A stretch of 64,000 nt of DNA from Oscillospiraceae bacterium (lineage in GTDB: Bacteria; Bacillota; Clostridia; Saccharofermentanales; Saccharofermentanaceae). Below, piece by piece: positions 16,322-24,807 of this stretch (position 1 is the stretch's first letter; each line of letters opens with the position of its first letter). The notes beneath the pieces are model-generated. The model did not search any database and was not told where the DNA came from. It saw nothing but the letters and a program-made list of their open reading frames with translations. The position numbers and the translations under genes were made by a program. The stretch spans positions 23,536 to 87,535 of the forward strand of contig CADAKH010000006.1 in assembly GCA_902788505.1 (NCBI GenBank), given 5' to 3'.

Positions 16322-17539
16322 ATGAAATCAGAAAGAACATTTCCAAAAGTAAGCATAACTTCAAAGGCGGCGAGGTCTCTGAAGAATGGCCATCCGTGGG
16401 TGTACGGAGATGAGAGCGTTTCTGTTGAAGGAGATATCTCGGACGGTTGTATTGTTGACTGTTTTGAAGGGTCGAGCTGGCAGGGATCAGGCTTTTATAA
16501 TTCCAAATCCAAGATAACTGTCAGGATTATATCGCGCAACAGTAATGATGTGTTTGACCGGAAGTTCTGGTATAGGCGCATCTTTTATGCTGTCCAGTAC
16601 CGCAAGACTGTAATGCAGGGTGATGACTTTAAATGCTGCAGGATCATTCACGGTGAAGCAGATCAGATGCCGGGATTTACATGCGACAGATACGGTAATA
16701 TTGCCGTAACCCAGATTGCATGCCTTGGTGTTGAACTGAACAAAGGCATGATCTATCAGGCATTGATGGATGTTTTCGAAGAGATCGGAGAGCCGCTTGA
16801 AGGAATATACGAGAGAAATGATCTTGCGTTAAGAAGCAAGGAAGGCCTTGATCTTTCAAAAGGCTGGTTTGACGGTGTTGCTCGTCCTTGCATCACCGAG
16901 ATCACGGAAAATGGAATTAAATATTCCGTTGATGTTGAGAATGGACAGAAAACAGGTTTCTTCCTCGATCAGAAATACAACAGACTGGCTGCCGCTAAGA
17001 TCGCAAAAGGGAAGACGGTTCTTGATTGTTTTACTCACACGGGTTCGTTTGGTCTTAATTGCGCTTATAACGGTGCTAAGCATGTTACCAGTGTTGATAT
17101 ATCATCACAGGCTGTTGAGATGGCACAGGAGAACGCTGTAAGGAACTGCCTTCAGGATAAGATCGATTATGTCTGCGAAGATGTTTTCGAGCTCCTGACG
17201 GATCTTGCTGCCAAAAAGGATCACACTTACGATTACATAATCCTTGATCCGCCGGCATTTACAAAGTCAAGAGACACTGTCGATTCAGCGGGCAGAGGAT
17301 ATAAGGAGATCAATCTCAAGGCGATGAAGCTTCTGCCGAGAGGAGGATATCTTTCGACTTGTTCATGCTCGCATTTTATGACGGATGAATTATTCAGAAA
17401 AATGCTTGCATCCGCTGCAAGAGATGCAAGTGTAAGTCTCAGGCAGATCGAAGCGAGGACACAGGGACCTGATCATCCTATACTTTGGAATGTGCCGGAA
17501 ACGGATTATTTAAAATTCTATATTTTCCAGGTTGTATAA
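16322..17539 (+). CDS. Class I rRNA large-subunit methyltransferase, RlmI-like, 405 aa
   Basis: An N-terminal PUA-like domain (about residues 1-80, KAARSLKNGHPWVYGDE) is followed by an RNA-binding linker and a Rossmann methyltransferase domain. The SAM site is VLDCFTHTGSFGLNCA and the target-base motif is LDPPAF. This layout is that of RlmI/RlmO-type 23S rRNA 5-methylcytosine methyltransferases, and the length is as expected for the family. There is no clear ribosome site, so coupling to the upstream gene is likely. It converges with 17546, only six bases apart. Confidence 0.85.
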   Translation: MKSERTFPKVSITSKAARSLKNGHPWVYGDESVSVEGDISDGCIVDCFEGSSWQGSGFYNSKSKITVRIISRNSNDVFDRKFWYRRIFYAVQYRKTVMQGDDFKCCRIIHGEADQMPGFTCDRYGNIAVTQIACLGVELNKGMIYQALMDVFEEIGEPLEGIYERNDLALRSKEGLDLSKGWFDGVARPCITEITENGIKYSVDVENGQKTGFFLDQKYNRLAAAKIAKGKTVLDCFTHTGSFGLNCAYNGAKHVTSVDISSQAVEMAQENAVRNCLQDKIDYVCEDVFELLTDLAAKKDHTYDYIILDPPAFTKSRDTVDSAGRGYKEINLKAMKLLPRGGYLSTCSCSHFMTDELFRKMLASAARDASVSLRQIEARTQGPDHPILWNVPETDYLKFYIFQVV

Positions 17540-17545
17540 TGGCGT

Positions 17546-19093
17546 TTAATTGACGCGCTTATATAGTCTGTAGTCTTCGAGTATCGGTTCTCCGGTGAAG
17601 TCAACGAAAGTACCGCTTTCTTCCTGTATCAATTCATAATTCTCAGAATCAAAATCACTGAAATAGGTGGTAATTACATAGTCGAAGTATCCTTCATCGA
17701 TCAGCCTGTCCTGTTCTTCTCTTATGTCAGGGAAAATATCAGCTATGTTGTTATAACAATAGTATCTGTTTTGCGGGAGTATCTCTGCAGCAGTGTAGAA
17801 ACCGGAATCCATGAAATCGTATGTCAGGACTTTCGCATCAGGTGTCTTTTTGATTGTATCTGCTATCCGGTACTGAGGAAGGAATTGCCTGGGTTTAAGG
17901 AAAAGATACATGTTTTTACACAGGAAGATCGTTAAGGCATAAACCGCTGTAAGTGCAACAGCTGAAAGCGGTTTTATAAGCTTTGAACGTTCTTTTAATA
18001 CTGTCGCTGCCTTTTTCATTAGTACGATAAAAGGTATCAAACCGAGGCCGAAACAGTAAGAAAGGATATAGCCGTAGTAGTAGATGACGGCAGATGATAA
18101 AAATGCAAATATCGTGGCTAAAACAAGTGAGACTGAAAACAGTAAAAGAACCTTCTTGCGGTACTTTTTGTCAATGAAAAACATAGACAATAAAGTGAAT
18201 AACAGCTGAACCGGAAAATGCGGATACTTCACGGATACGATTCCGAGCGAAACAACAGTGATAATGATGTTCTTTAAAACGGGGATGCGCATTATACCTT
18301 GCGGTTCTACTGTATTAATGTAAAAGAGTTTATTGTAGAAATAAGATTCCCAAAGGTAACTCAAGGAATTGAAAGCAAGGAAATAAGCAAGTACCGGGAG
18401 GCTGACAATTATAAAACCGGCAAAAAAGCGCCAGATGAGTCCAAAGAGCCTTTTGAAGTCTTTTTTTCTGATAGAAATGATAATTATATAAATACAAAAA
18501 CCGACTATGAATCCGATAAATGTGAATTTAATCCAGAACAGTATTCCGGTGATCAGCCCGCAGATCAAAGCTTCGGAATTACGGGGAAGGCCATCTCTCT
18601 GAACGATTGAGCGAAGCCCGAAATAAAGCGCTGCAGTAATGAGTGGAAAGCATATTTCCTCGGCATTTCCGCCGAAGTTAAACATTCCGTTCGAATAGGT
18701 GATGCCAAGAAATACAGGCATAAGAAAGAGCATGTAAGCGGACGGTTCCGTAAATAGCTTGATTATCTTCCAGGAGTATATGGCAAAAAGCGATGCGGTC
18801 AGGCATTCTATTATCCAAGCTCCTATAAAGCTCTTCTCCGAAATAAAAGCAACTAAAGTATATATAAAATACAGAAGCGGTCCTTTTTGTTCGTAAAGAT
18901 CCCTGTACGGAACAAGCCCGTGCTTAATTCCGCGACCTAAAGTAAAGAAGCAGTTTGCATCATCCCAGGGATTGAACGGATAAAGCGGCGAGCAAGTCGA
19001 CACGAGTGTTATCGTGACAGTTGCTGCCGCTATCAGTGTGATCAGTTCTAATCGGGTAAGCTTGCTTTTATCTTTAAGGTCCGGAGTTGACAT
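17546..19093 (-). CDS. Polytopic membrane glycosyltransferase-like protein (GT39/ArnT-type), 515 aa
   Basis: About eleven membrane helices cover residues 15-390, and a soluble C-terminal domain of about 120 residues follows. The first outside loop carries NPWDDANCFF and YRDLYEQKGPLLYF, resembling the acidic (DD/DE) loop of dolichyl- or polyprenyl-phosphate-mannose-type transferases such as ArnT and PMT. Such enzymes move a sugar from a lipid carrier to protein or glycan outside the cell. The assignment is by topology and the loop motif only. It might use a lipid-linked sugar of the kind made by the 6048 enzyme, but that link is speculative. Confidence 0.6.
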   Translation of the reverse strand: MSTPDLKDKSKLTRLELITLIAAATVTITLVSTCSPLYPFNPWDDANCFFTLGRGIKHGLVPYRDLYEQKGPLLYFIYTLVAFISEKSFIGAWIIECLTASLFAIYSWKIIKLFTEPSAYMLFLMPVFLGITYSNGMFNFGGNAEEICFPLITAALYFGLRSIVQRDGLPRNSEALICGLITGILFWIKFTFIGFIVGFCIYIIIISIRKKDFKRLFGLIWRFFAGFIIVSLPVLAYFLAFNSLSYLWESYFYNKLFYINTVEPQGIMRIPVLKNIIITVVSLGIVSVKYPHFPVQLLFTLLSMFFIDKKYRKKVLLLFSVSLVLATIFAFLSSAVIYYYGYILSYCFGLGLIPFIVLMKKAATVLKERSKLIKPLSAVALTAVYALTIFLCKNMYLFLKPRQFLPQYRIADTIKKTPDAKVLTYDFMDSGFYTAAEILPQNRYYCYNNIADIFPDIREEQDRLIDEGYFDYVITTYFSDFDSENYELIQEESGTFVDFTGEPILEDYRLYKRVN

Positions 19094-19122
19094 GTTCTGT
19101 TTATACAGCTTTAGGTTTCGTA

Positions 19123-19482
19123 TTATGCTTCAGCCTTCCACAGACCATGGAGATTGCAGTATTCGTAAGCTGCGATTACCTTTTCGTCTGCTCCTATCGT
19201 GAAAACAGCAGAAGGCTCTTCGCCGGGCTTGAGTTGTCGGATGACTGCGCCCTTGTCTGTCTCCAGAGCAATAAATGTAATATAATGCGCATCCATCATG
19301 GGGTGGGAAATTTCACCGACTTTAACTGTGACTTCCTGACCGTTAACTGTGATAACGGGTACATGCTTTTCACCGGCGGCATCAGTAGTATTGGGGATAA
19401 GTTCTTCAAGATGACCGCCTTCACAATCGGTCTCGAAAAGCTTAGTTACAACTGTTCCGCACTTGCCTTTGAAAAACTTCAT
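19123..19482 (-). CDS. Superoxide reductase (desulfoferrodoxin family), 119 aa
   Basis: This enzyme would reduce superoxide to peroxide in the cytoplasm, a typical defence of anaerobes. The catalytic iron ligands are visible: His in EKHVP, two His in ISHPMMDAHY, and the Cys and His in YCNLHG. The N-terminus (MKFFKGKCGTVV) retains a single cysteine of the desulforedoxin-type FeCys4 centre, so centre I is lost and it should work as a one-iron superoxide reductase. GGAGGAAT precedes the ATG, and an extended -10 lies 36 bases upstream. Confidence 0.88.
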   Translation of the reverse strand: MKFFKGKCGTVVTKLFETDCEGGHLEELIPNTTDAAGEKHVPVITVNGQEVTVKVGEISHPMMDAHYITFIALETDKGAVIRQLKPGEEPSAVFTIGADEKVIAAYEYCNLHGLWKAEA

Positions 19483-19517
19483 AAATAATTCCTCCTACTG
19501 ATTTTAAGAATAAAGAT

Positions 19518-19526
19518 ATTATACCA
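19518..19526 (-). promoter_or_regulatory. Extended -10 of the superoxide reductase gene
   Basis: On the minus strand TGGTATAAT is an extended -10, 36 bases before the ATG. No clear -35 and no obvious PerR-type box are visible. Confidence 0.5.
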
Positions 19527-19738
19527 TTTATAGAACACAGGCTCTATTAAGCCGAATTGAAAATCATTATCGTAGCTTTATTTACAAACGAGATTAAATC
19601 TTAATGGAAACGACACAGCAGACCCGCAAAATGCTCGAAAAGACAAACTGCTTTGACTTAATGAAGTAAAGGCCGTCTTGTATAATCTTGGTGGAGTTGG
19701 AAAGCTCCGGCCAAAATTAAAGTAAAGGTGGAATAGTT

Positions 19739-20512
19739 ATGGCTAACATTTTTGATTTAACGGGAAGAGTAGCAGTTATAACAGGTTGCTCAACAGGACT
19801 CGGTGTTCAGATGGCAAAGGCTCTTGCAAATCAGGGTTGTAATATTGTAGCCATCGCACGCCGCCAGAACTTGCTGGAAGAAGTTTGCGCTGATCTTGAG
19901 AAGACATACGGCGTAAAAACTCTTGCAGTTAAGCTTGATATTACAGATACAGCAGCAGTTGACGCTGCAATCGATGAGATCATCGCTAAAATGGGCAGAA
20001 TCGATATTCTCGTCAACAACGCAGGCACAGGCGCAGTTGCTCCTGCAGAAGACATCACAGATGAGCAGTTCATGAACGAGATCGACATCGATCTCTTCGG
20101 TACTTTCAGACTTGCAAGAGCAGTTGCAAAGAAGGCAATGATCCCTGCAAAGTTCGGACGCGTAATCAACATTGCATCTATGTACGGTCTTGTAGGTAAC
20201 AAGGTTGCTCCGGCATCTCCTTATCATGCAGCTAAGGGCGGTGTAGTTAACCTTACAAGAGCTCTCGCTTCCGAGTGGGGTAAGTACGGAATTACAGTTA
20301 ACAGCATCTGCCCCGGTTATTTCTATAGCCCTCTTACAAAAGAGACTTTGGATTCGGATTTCTTCCAGGCTAATGCAAGAACAATGATCCCTCTTGAAAG
20401 ATATGGTAACGACGGTGAGCTCGATACAGCGGTATGCTTCCTCGCATCTCCTGCAACAACATATGTCACAGGCGTTAACCTTCCTGTAGACGGCGGATAT
20501 ACCTGCATGTAA
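19739..20512 (+). CDS. SDR-family sugar (gluconate-5-dehydrogenase-like) oxidoreductase, 257 aa
   Basis: A classical SDR with TGCSTGLG near residues 16-23, NNAGTG, a catalytic Ser in IASMYG and YHAAKGG. The start (IFDLTGRVAVITGCSTGLG) and the SICPGYF segment resemble gluconate 5-dehydrogenase and KduD-type enzymes of sugar-acid metabolism, so a keto-sugar acid is a reasonable substrate guess. It is monocistronic, with a TATAAT element at 19681-19686, AAAGGTGG before the ATG and a strong terminator after it. Codon choice is like that of well-expressed genes in the window. Confidence 0.8.
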   Translation: MANIFDLTGRVAVITGCSTGLGVQMAKALANQGCNIVAIARRQNLLEEVCADLEKTYGVKTLAVKLDITDTAAVDAAIDEIIAKMGRIDILVNNAGTGAVAPAEDITDEQFMNEIDIDLFGTFRLARAVAKKAMIPAKFGRVINIASMYGLVGNKVAPASPYHAAKGGVVNLTRALASEWGKYGITVNSICPGYFYSPLTKETLDSDFFQANARTMIPLERYGNDGELDTAVCFLASPATTYVTGVNLPVDGGYTCM

Positions 20513-20549
20513 ACTCTTTTACAGATCTTAATAAATTAATAAATATATG

Positions 20550-20586
20550 AACTGCGCAAATTGTTGAGATTTGCGCAGTTTTTTTG
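20550..20586 (+). terminator. Intrinsic terminator after the 19739 SDR
   Basis: AACTGCGCAAAT pairs perfectly with ATTTGCGCAGTT around a seven-base loop, followed by TTTTT. It lies directly before the next gene. Confidence 0.9.
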
Positions 20587-20621
20587 ATAGAATAAGCCGA
20601 GACGGGGGTAGATCTATAATT

Positions 20622-22490
20622 TTGGAGAAAAGTGACGACAGATTTGTATTCTCGCGTAAGGAACTGAAGCGTGATGCAAAAGCCAATTTGAAGCATCATT
20701 ATCTGATGTATGTTGTTGCATGTCTTTTCGCATTGATATTGCAGACAGAATTCCTTGCTTCAGATAATGTCATCAGTGTAAGGCGGCAGGTTATCGTCGA
20801 TGCTGCAGATGCAGTCTATGAACTGACCGGCGTTCAGGATGTTAAGCGTCTGGAAGATGCATACAAGGAGATAGACAGTGATGCCGACTCGCTCTATAAG
20901 GGTGTTGAACAGGCTTTGTACACCAAGAGTTTTGAGAATGAGCATGTTAATGAAGTCTTCGGAAGGACAAGGGGAATCTTAAATCAGCTCATCAACTATG
21001 TTGTTGAAGATACGGTTTTTTCAAATATATATTCTGTCATAGTTCAATTCTCCGGATCGGAGAGCGTGGCGCAGATCCTGTTTTTGACTTTGGTACTGAT
21101 ATTGGCCGGGTTTGTTTGGCTATATATCCGTAATGTCTATATTGCGGCTGCACGCAGGATTTTCCTGGAAGGCAGGGTCTATAAGAAGGTCCCCTTCTCC
21201 AGATATCTATTCCTTATCCGTGTTAAGAGATGGACCAGAGCTTCAATGGTAATGGCGTTGAAGACGATCTTCGAGATCCTGGGAATGACGACTGTCGTGC
21301 TTTTCCCGGTAATTCACTGCGGTCTTGTTCTTGTGCCGTATATCATTGCGGAGAATCCCGATGTAAGACCTGTAGAAGCTTTGAAGTTGTCATGGAGAAT
21401 GATGAAAGGAAATAAACGCAAGGTATTTAATCTGTTCATGAGCCTTATGGGCTGGTATATCCTGGGATTCTTTACATTCGGTATTGCGAATATCCTTTAT
21501 GCCAATCCTTACTTTGTATGCTGCTATTCTGAATTTTATGCAAGGATCAGACAGTATTCTAAAGAGAAGAATATTCCCGGAACGGAACTCCTGAACGATG
21601 AGTATCTTTTCAAATCTGCTGATACAGAGACATTGAAAAACAAGTATTCCGATGTTTTGGAAGAACTTGCAAAGCCTGAATATACTATTGAAGGCTTGGA
21701 CGGCAAAAGAGAGAAATTCTTTGCAAAGAACTTCGGTGTGGTTCTCTGGAACAGCAAGGATGAGACCGAATATGAGAACCGCGAGTCAATGAAGATGAAG
21801 ATGAAGGCCTACGAGAATGAGGCAACCGGTCTAGCCTATCCTTCAAGGCTTTCTCCGATCCCTGATCAGCGTAAGATCCCTTCACTTGAGAATATTCACT
21901 ATTTGAGACACTATTCGGTATTGTCGCTTGTTATGATGTTCTTTATCTTCTCGAATTTCGGATGGTCATGGGAGCTTTTGTATTATTTCCTTATGAAGGG
22001 AAAACTCATCAACAGAGGCGTTCTTCACGGTCCATGGCTTCCTATCTATGGTGTCGGTGGCTTGATCGTCCTTATTCTCCTGAACAGACTCCGCAAAAGG
22101 CCGTTTATATTCTTTGTATCTGCCATTACGCTCTGCGGAACTGTTGAATACTTTACCGGATGGGCATTGGAGGAGATCTTCGGTGCTCAGTGGTGGAATT
22201 ATGACGGCTATTTCCTTAATCTCCACGGACGTGTCTGTGCTGAGGGACTGTTTGTATTCGGAATCTGCGCTTTGGCATTTATCTATGTGCTGGCGCCGCT
22301 TCTTGATAACCTTATACGCAAAATAAACAGAAGGGTACTGCTCCCGATTGCAGTAACCCTTCTGGTGATTCTCGCTGCTGATATCGTCTATTCCAAGTTG
22401 GTGCCGAATACCGGTTACGGAATTACTGGCAGCTTTGATAAAGACGAAGACCCTGTTGCGATAGAGACGGTTATTGAAGAAACCGTCTGA
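20622..22490 (+). CDS. DUF975 membrane protein fused to CmpB-type putative ABC-transporter permease domain, 622 aa
   Basis: The first part (SRKELKRDAKANLKHHY, then several helices and a GNKRKVFNLFMSLMGW motif) is DUF975-like. The last third (LYYFLMKGKLINRGVLHGPW, GTVEYFTGWALEEIFG, WWNYDGYFLNLHGR) is the CmpB putative ABC-transporter type IV family. The two are joined by a soluble linker. No ATG fits the N-terminus: the TTG at 20622, with GGGGG upstream, keeps the conserved DUF975 start, whereas the first in-frame ATG would remove it. The function of both domains is unknown. Confidence 0.75.
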   Translation: MEKSDDRFVFSRKELKRDAKANLKHHYLMYVVACLFALILQTEFLASDNVISVRRQVIVDAADAVYELTGVQDVKRLEDAYKEIDSDADSLYKGVEQALYTKSFENEHVNEVFGRTRGILNQLINYVVEDTVFSNIYSVIVQFSGSESVAQILFLTLVLILAGFVWLYIRNVYIAAARRIFLEGRVYKKVPFSRYLFLIRVKRWTRASMVMALKTIFEILGMTTVVLFPVIHCGLVLVPYIIAENPDVRPVEALKLSWRMMKGNKRKVFNLFMSLMGWYILGFFTFGIANILYANPYFVCCYSEFYARIRQYSKEKNIPGTELLNDEYLFKSADTETLKNKYSDVLEELAKPEYTIEGLDGKREKFFAKNFGVVLWNSKDETEYENRESMKMKMKAYENEATGLAYPSRLSPIPDQRKIPSLENIHYLRHYSVLSLVMMFFIFSNFGWSWELLYYFLMKGKLINRGVLHGPWLPIYGVGGLIVLILLNRLRKRPFIFFVSAITLCGTVEYFTGWALEEIFGAQWWNYDGYFLNLHGRVCAEGLFVFGICALAFIYVLAPLLDNLIRKINRRVLLPIAVTLLVILAADIVYSKLVPNTGYGITGSFDKDEDPVAIETVIEETV

Positions 22491-22754
22491 TCAGATACTC
22501 ATGCTCTGTGAAACGTATGAAGCTGCGCCTGTAGCCATCATGATGGCAAAGATTACGATTGCGATCAGGCATACGATGATGGTGTAGCAAAAATAAGATC
22601 TTGCGAAATTCTTCTTGTTTACATTCTTCGCACCGATTGCGAAAACGATAAGGCAGATAAAACCTACGATCGGGATGGAGAATAAGATCTCATATCCGAA
22701 GTAACCCCACATCGATATCGGACGATACTCCTCAGGAATATTGTTGTTATCCAT
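22491..22754 (-). CDS. Small two-helix membrane protein, 87 aa
   Basis: Two strongly hydrophobic helices (about residues 18-40 and 54-78) with a basic loop between them (GAKNVNKKNFARS) suggest a small integral membrane protein of the kind annotated hypothetical in Clostridia. The ATG at 22754 has GGAGG eight bases upstream; longer in-frame starts do not. It is convergent with, and immediately adjacent to, the DUF975-CmpB gene. Function unknown. Confidence 0.65.
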   Translation of the reverse strand: MDNNNIPEEYRPISMWGYFGYEILFSIPIVGFICLIVFAIGAKNVNKKNFARSYFCYTIIVCLIAIVIFAIMMATGAASYVSQSMSI

Positions 22755-22884
22755 TTCATAAACCTCCATAAAAACATATATGTGAAGAATGATTCTCTTC
22801 ATGGGTAAATATAGCATAAATCTCTTGTTTTTCGACCGATAAAATGTTAATTTACCTCATAACGTATTTTCAGAGGAATTTACT

Positions 22885-24153
22885 ATGGAAAAGAAACCAT
22901 TTGTTACCAAGAGCCAGATCGAAGAGATCGTAAAGACACATCAGACACCTTTTTATGTTTATGATGAGAAGGGAATACGCGAGAACTGCAAGCGTGTTAA
23001 GGAAGCTTTTGCATGGAATAAAGGCTTCAATGAGTTTTTTGCTGTGAAGGCAACACCTAATCCTTATATTCTCGACATCATCAACGATTACGGATTCGGC
23101 TTTGACTGTTCTTCTGAGGCTGAGCTTATCCTTGCTGATGCTGTGGGCGGTCCCATCATGTTCTCGTCAAACGATACACCTGCCAGAGAATATGCTCTTT
23201 GTGCCAATCTGGGCGGCATCATCAATCTCGATGACATTACACACATTCCTTTCCTTGAGCAGATCCTGGGACCAAAATTCCCTGATGTCATGAGCTGCAG
23301 ATATAATCCTGGCGGAGTTTTCAAGCTCAGCAACGGTATTATGGATAACCCGGGTGATTCCAAGTATGGTATGACAAAAGAACAGCTTTTGAGCGCTTAT
23401 GGCCAACTCAAAGAGCACGGCGTTAAGAAAGTAGGACTTCACGCATTCCTTGCAAGCAATACTGTCACTAACGAGTACTATCCGACACTGGCTGGCCAGT
23501 TATTTGAACTTGCAGCCGAGATCTCAGAGAAAGTCGGCGTTGAGTTCGCATTCATAAATCTTTCAGGCGGTGTAGGTATCGGATACAGACCTGAGGATTC
23601 AGAAAATGACATCATGGTAATCGGTGAAGGTGTCAGAAAGCAGTTTGAACGTGTTCTTGTTCCTGCTGGAATGGGCGATGTCGCAATCTATACCGAGATG
23701 GGCAGATTTATGCTTGCACCTTACGGAATGCTCGTAACAAAGGCAATTCATGAGAAGCACATCTATAAGGAATATATCGGTGTTGATGCCTGTGCTTCCA
23801 ATCTCATGAGACCTGCCATGTATAATGCATACCATCATATTACGGTTCTCGGCAAAGAGAATGAGCCTTGTGACCATAAATACGATGTTACGGGAAGCCT
23901 TTGCGAGAATAACGACAAGTTCGCTATCGACAGAATGCTTCCGAAGATCGATATGGGTGATTATCTTGCGATCCACGATGCAGGAGCTCATGGTTTTGCT
24001 ATGGGTTATAACTACAACGGAAGACTCTGGTGCGCTGAACTTCTCCTCAAGGAAGACGGTTCCGTTCAGGAGATAAGAAGAGCCCAGACATTCAACGATT
24101 ACTTTGCAACATTGGATAACACGGAGTATGCCCCTAAGCTTATCCGTGAATAA
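22885..24153 (+). CDS. lysA: Diaminopimelate decarboxylase, 422 aa
   Basis: A fold type III PLP enzyme. The cofactor lysine lies in FFAVKATPNP (about residue 54), followed by FDCSSEAEL, a glycine-rich phosphate-binding NLSGGVGIG and the active-site segment SLCENNDKF with the cysteine expected in decarboxylases of this family. It would convert meso-diaminopimelate to lysine, the last step of lysine synthesis. The length fits. It stands alone, without other lysine genes. AGAGGAA precedes the ATG. The sequence resembles a clostridial branch somewhat apart from classical LysA, so an alternative amino acid substrate cannot be excluded. Confidence 0.82.
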   Translation: MEKKPFVTKSQIEEIVKTHQTPFYVYDEKGIRENCKRVKEAFAWNKGFNEFFAVKATPNPYILDIINDYGFGFDCSSEAELILADAVGGPIMFSSNDTPAREYALCANLGGIINLDDITHIPFLEQILGPKFPDVMSCRYNPGGVFKLSNGIMDNPGDSKYGMTKEQLLSAYGQLKEHGVKKVGLHAFLASNTVTNEYYPTLAGQLFELAAEISEKVGVEFAFINLSGGVGIGYRPEDSENDIMVIGEGVRKQFERVLVPAGMGDVAIYTEMGRFMLAPYGMLVTKAIHEKHIYKEYIGVDACASNLMRPAMYNAYHHITVLGKENEPCDHKYDVTGSLCENNDKFAIDRMLPKIDMGDYLAIHDAGAHGFAMGYNYNGRLWCAELLLKEDGSVQEIRRAQTFNDYFATLDNTEYAPKLIRE

Positions 24154-24217
24154 GAGATAATAGCCTGTCTCCTTAGTGTTTATTGGAGATTGACTATTTG
24201 TCACATTGATTGTTTTG

Positions 24218-24257
24218 AAGGCCTTGTTATGTGCACAATGCACAAAAACAAGGCCTT
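24218..24257 (+). terminator. Nested inverted repeat after lysA
   Basis: AAGGCCTTGTT pairs with AACAAGGCCTT, with TGTGCA/TGCACA inside, forming one long stem. A short T-run follows. The rest of the 232-base gap to 24385 shows nothing else clear. Confidence 0.65.
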
Positions 24258-24385
24258 TCGATTATGCAACTTGTTTAAGAAATCCATTGTTTGAAAAAGG
24301 GAGAAAGTGTACCATAAAGCTGTCCAGGGGAAAAGCCTTGGGGATAAGTTAAAAGGACAAACAATACTCTAGGAGGTATTAGAAT

Positions 24386-24643
24386 ATGAAAGCATTTGTA
24401 TTAGACAACATTGATGTAGCAACACTTATGAAGGCACTTGATGAGTGCAAGGGAAGCGTAATTCTTCTCACAGACGAAGGTGACCGTTTCAATCTTAAGA
24501 GCAAGCTCAGCCAGATGACTGGTATCATGAAGCTTATCGAGGGCGGTATCGTATGCAATGCAAAGATCTCCTGCTCTGATCCTGACGATGAGGCTATGCT
24601 CTTCAGACTCAACCTTTTCGGAAAGGTTGAAGATGAGGCTTAA
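24386..24643 (+). CDS. Small conserved protein of unknown function, 85 aa
   Basis: A compact soluble protein with alternating strands and helices, no signal peptide, and cysteines in VCNAKISCSD. I recall similar short proteins in many clostridial genomes without a reliable function. AGGAGG is placed optimally before the ATG and codon use is that of a well-expressed gene. A terminator follows 46 bases after the stop, so it is monocistronic. Confidence 0.65.
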   Translation: MKAFVLDNIDVATLMKALDECKGSVILLTDEGDRFNLKSKLSQMTGIMKLIEGGIVCNAKISCSDPDDEAMLFRLNLFGKVEDEA

Positions 24644-24689
24644 TCCTTATCTCTGATAAGAAAACTACTATCGGTTTTTGAGTTATCAA

Positions 24690-24720
24690 AGAGGCATCTT
24701 TCAAGGTGCCTCTTTTTTTC
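24690..24720 (+). terminator. Intrinsic terminator after the 24386 gene
   Basis: AGAGGCA pairs with TGCCTCT around a ten-base loop, followed by seven T. Confidence 0.88.
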
Positions 24721-24731
24721 GGTTTAAAATA

Positions 24732-24760
24732 TTGACACGGTGTCAGAATGCGTTTAGAAT
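24732..24760 (+). promoter_or_regulatory. Promoter of the TetR operon
   Basis: TTGACA (24732-24737), a 17-base spacer and TAGAAT (24755-24760). The -35 lies inside the first operator palindrome. Confidence 0.8.
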
Positions 24761-24778
24761 GATGTTGACACAGTGTCA
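24733..24778. promoter_or_regulatory. Two TetR-type operators flanking the promoter
   Basis: TGACACGGTGTCA (24733-24745) and TGACACAGTGTCA (24766-24778) are 6+1+6 palindromes differing only at the central base. They are spaced 33 bases apart, about three helical turns. One covers the -35 and spacer, the other the expected transcription start. This is a classical repressor layout, and the adjacent TetR gene is the obvious ligand. Confidence 0.85.
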
Positions 24779-24807
24779 GAATAAGATTCGCACAAGAGGA
24801 TTTACTT

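Noticed and set aside
19653..19686. Standard promoter TTGACT...TATAAT for the 19739 SDR
   Set aside because: The spacer is 22 bases, too long for a normal housekeeping promoter; only the -10 is credible.
22465..22488. Terminator AGACGGTT/AACCGTCT at the end of the DUF975-CmpB gene
   Set aside because: The hairpin lies inside the coding sequence and no T-run follows on either strand.
23599..24243. 214-codon minus-strand frame overlapping lysA
   Set aside because: The antisense product is unrecognisable and rich in Ile, Val and His as expected from reverse reading of a coding gene; lysA is clear.
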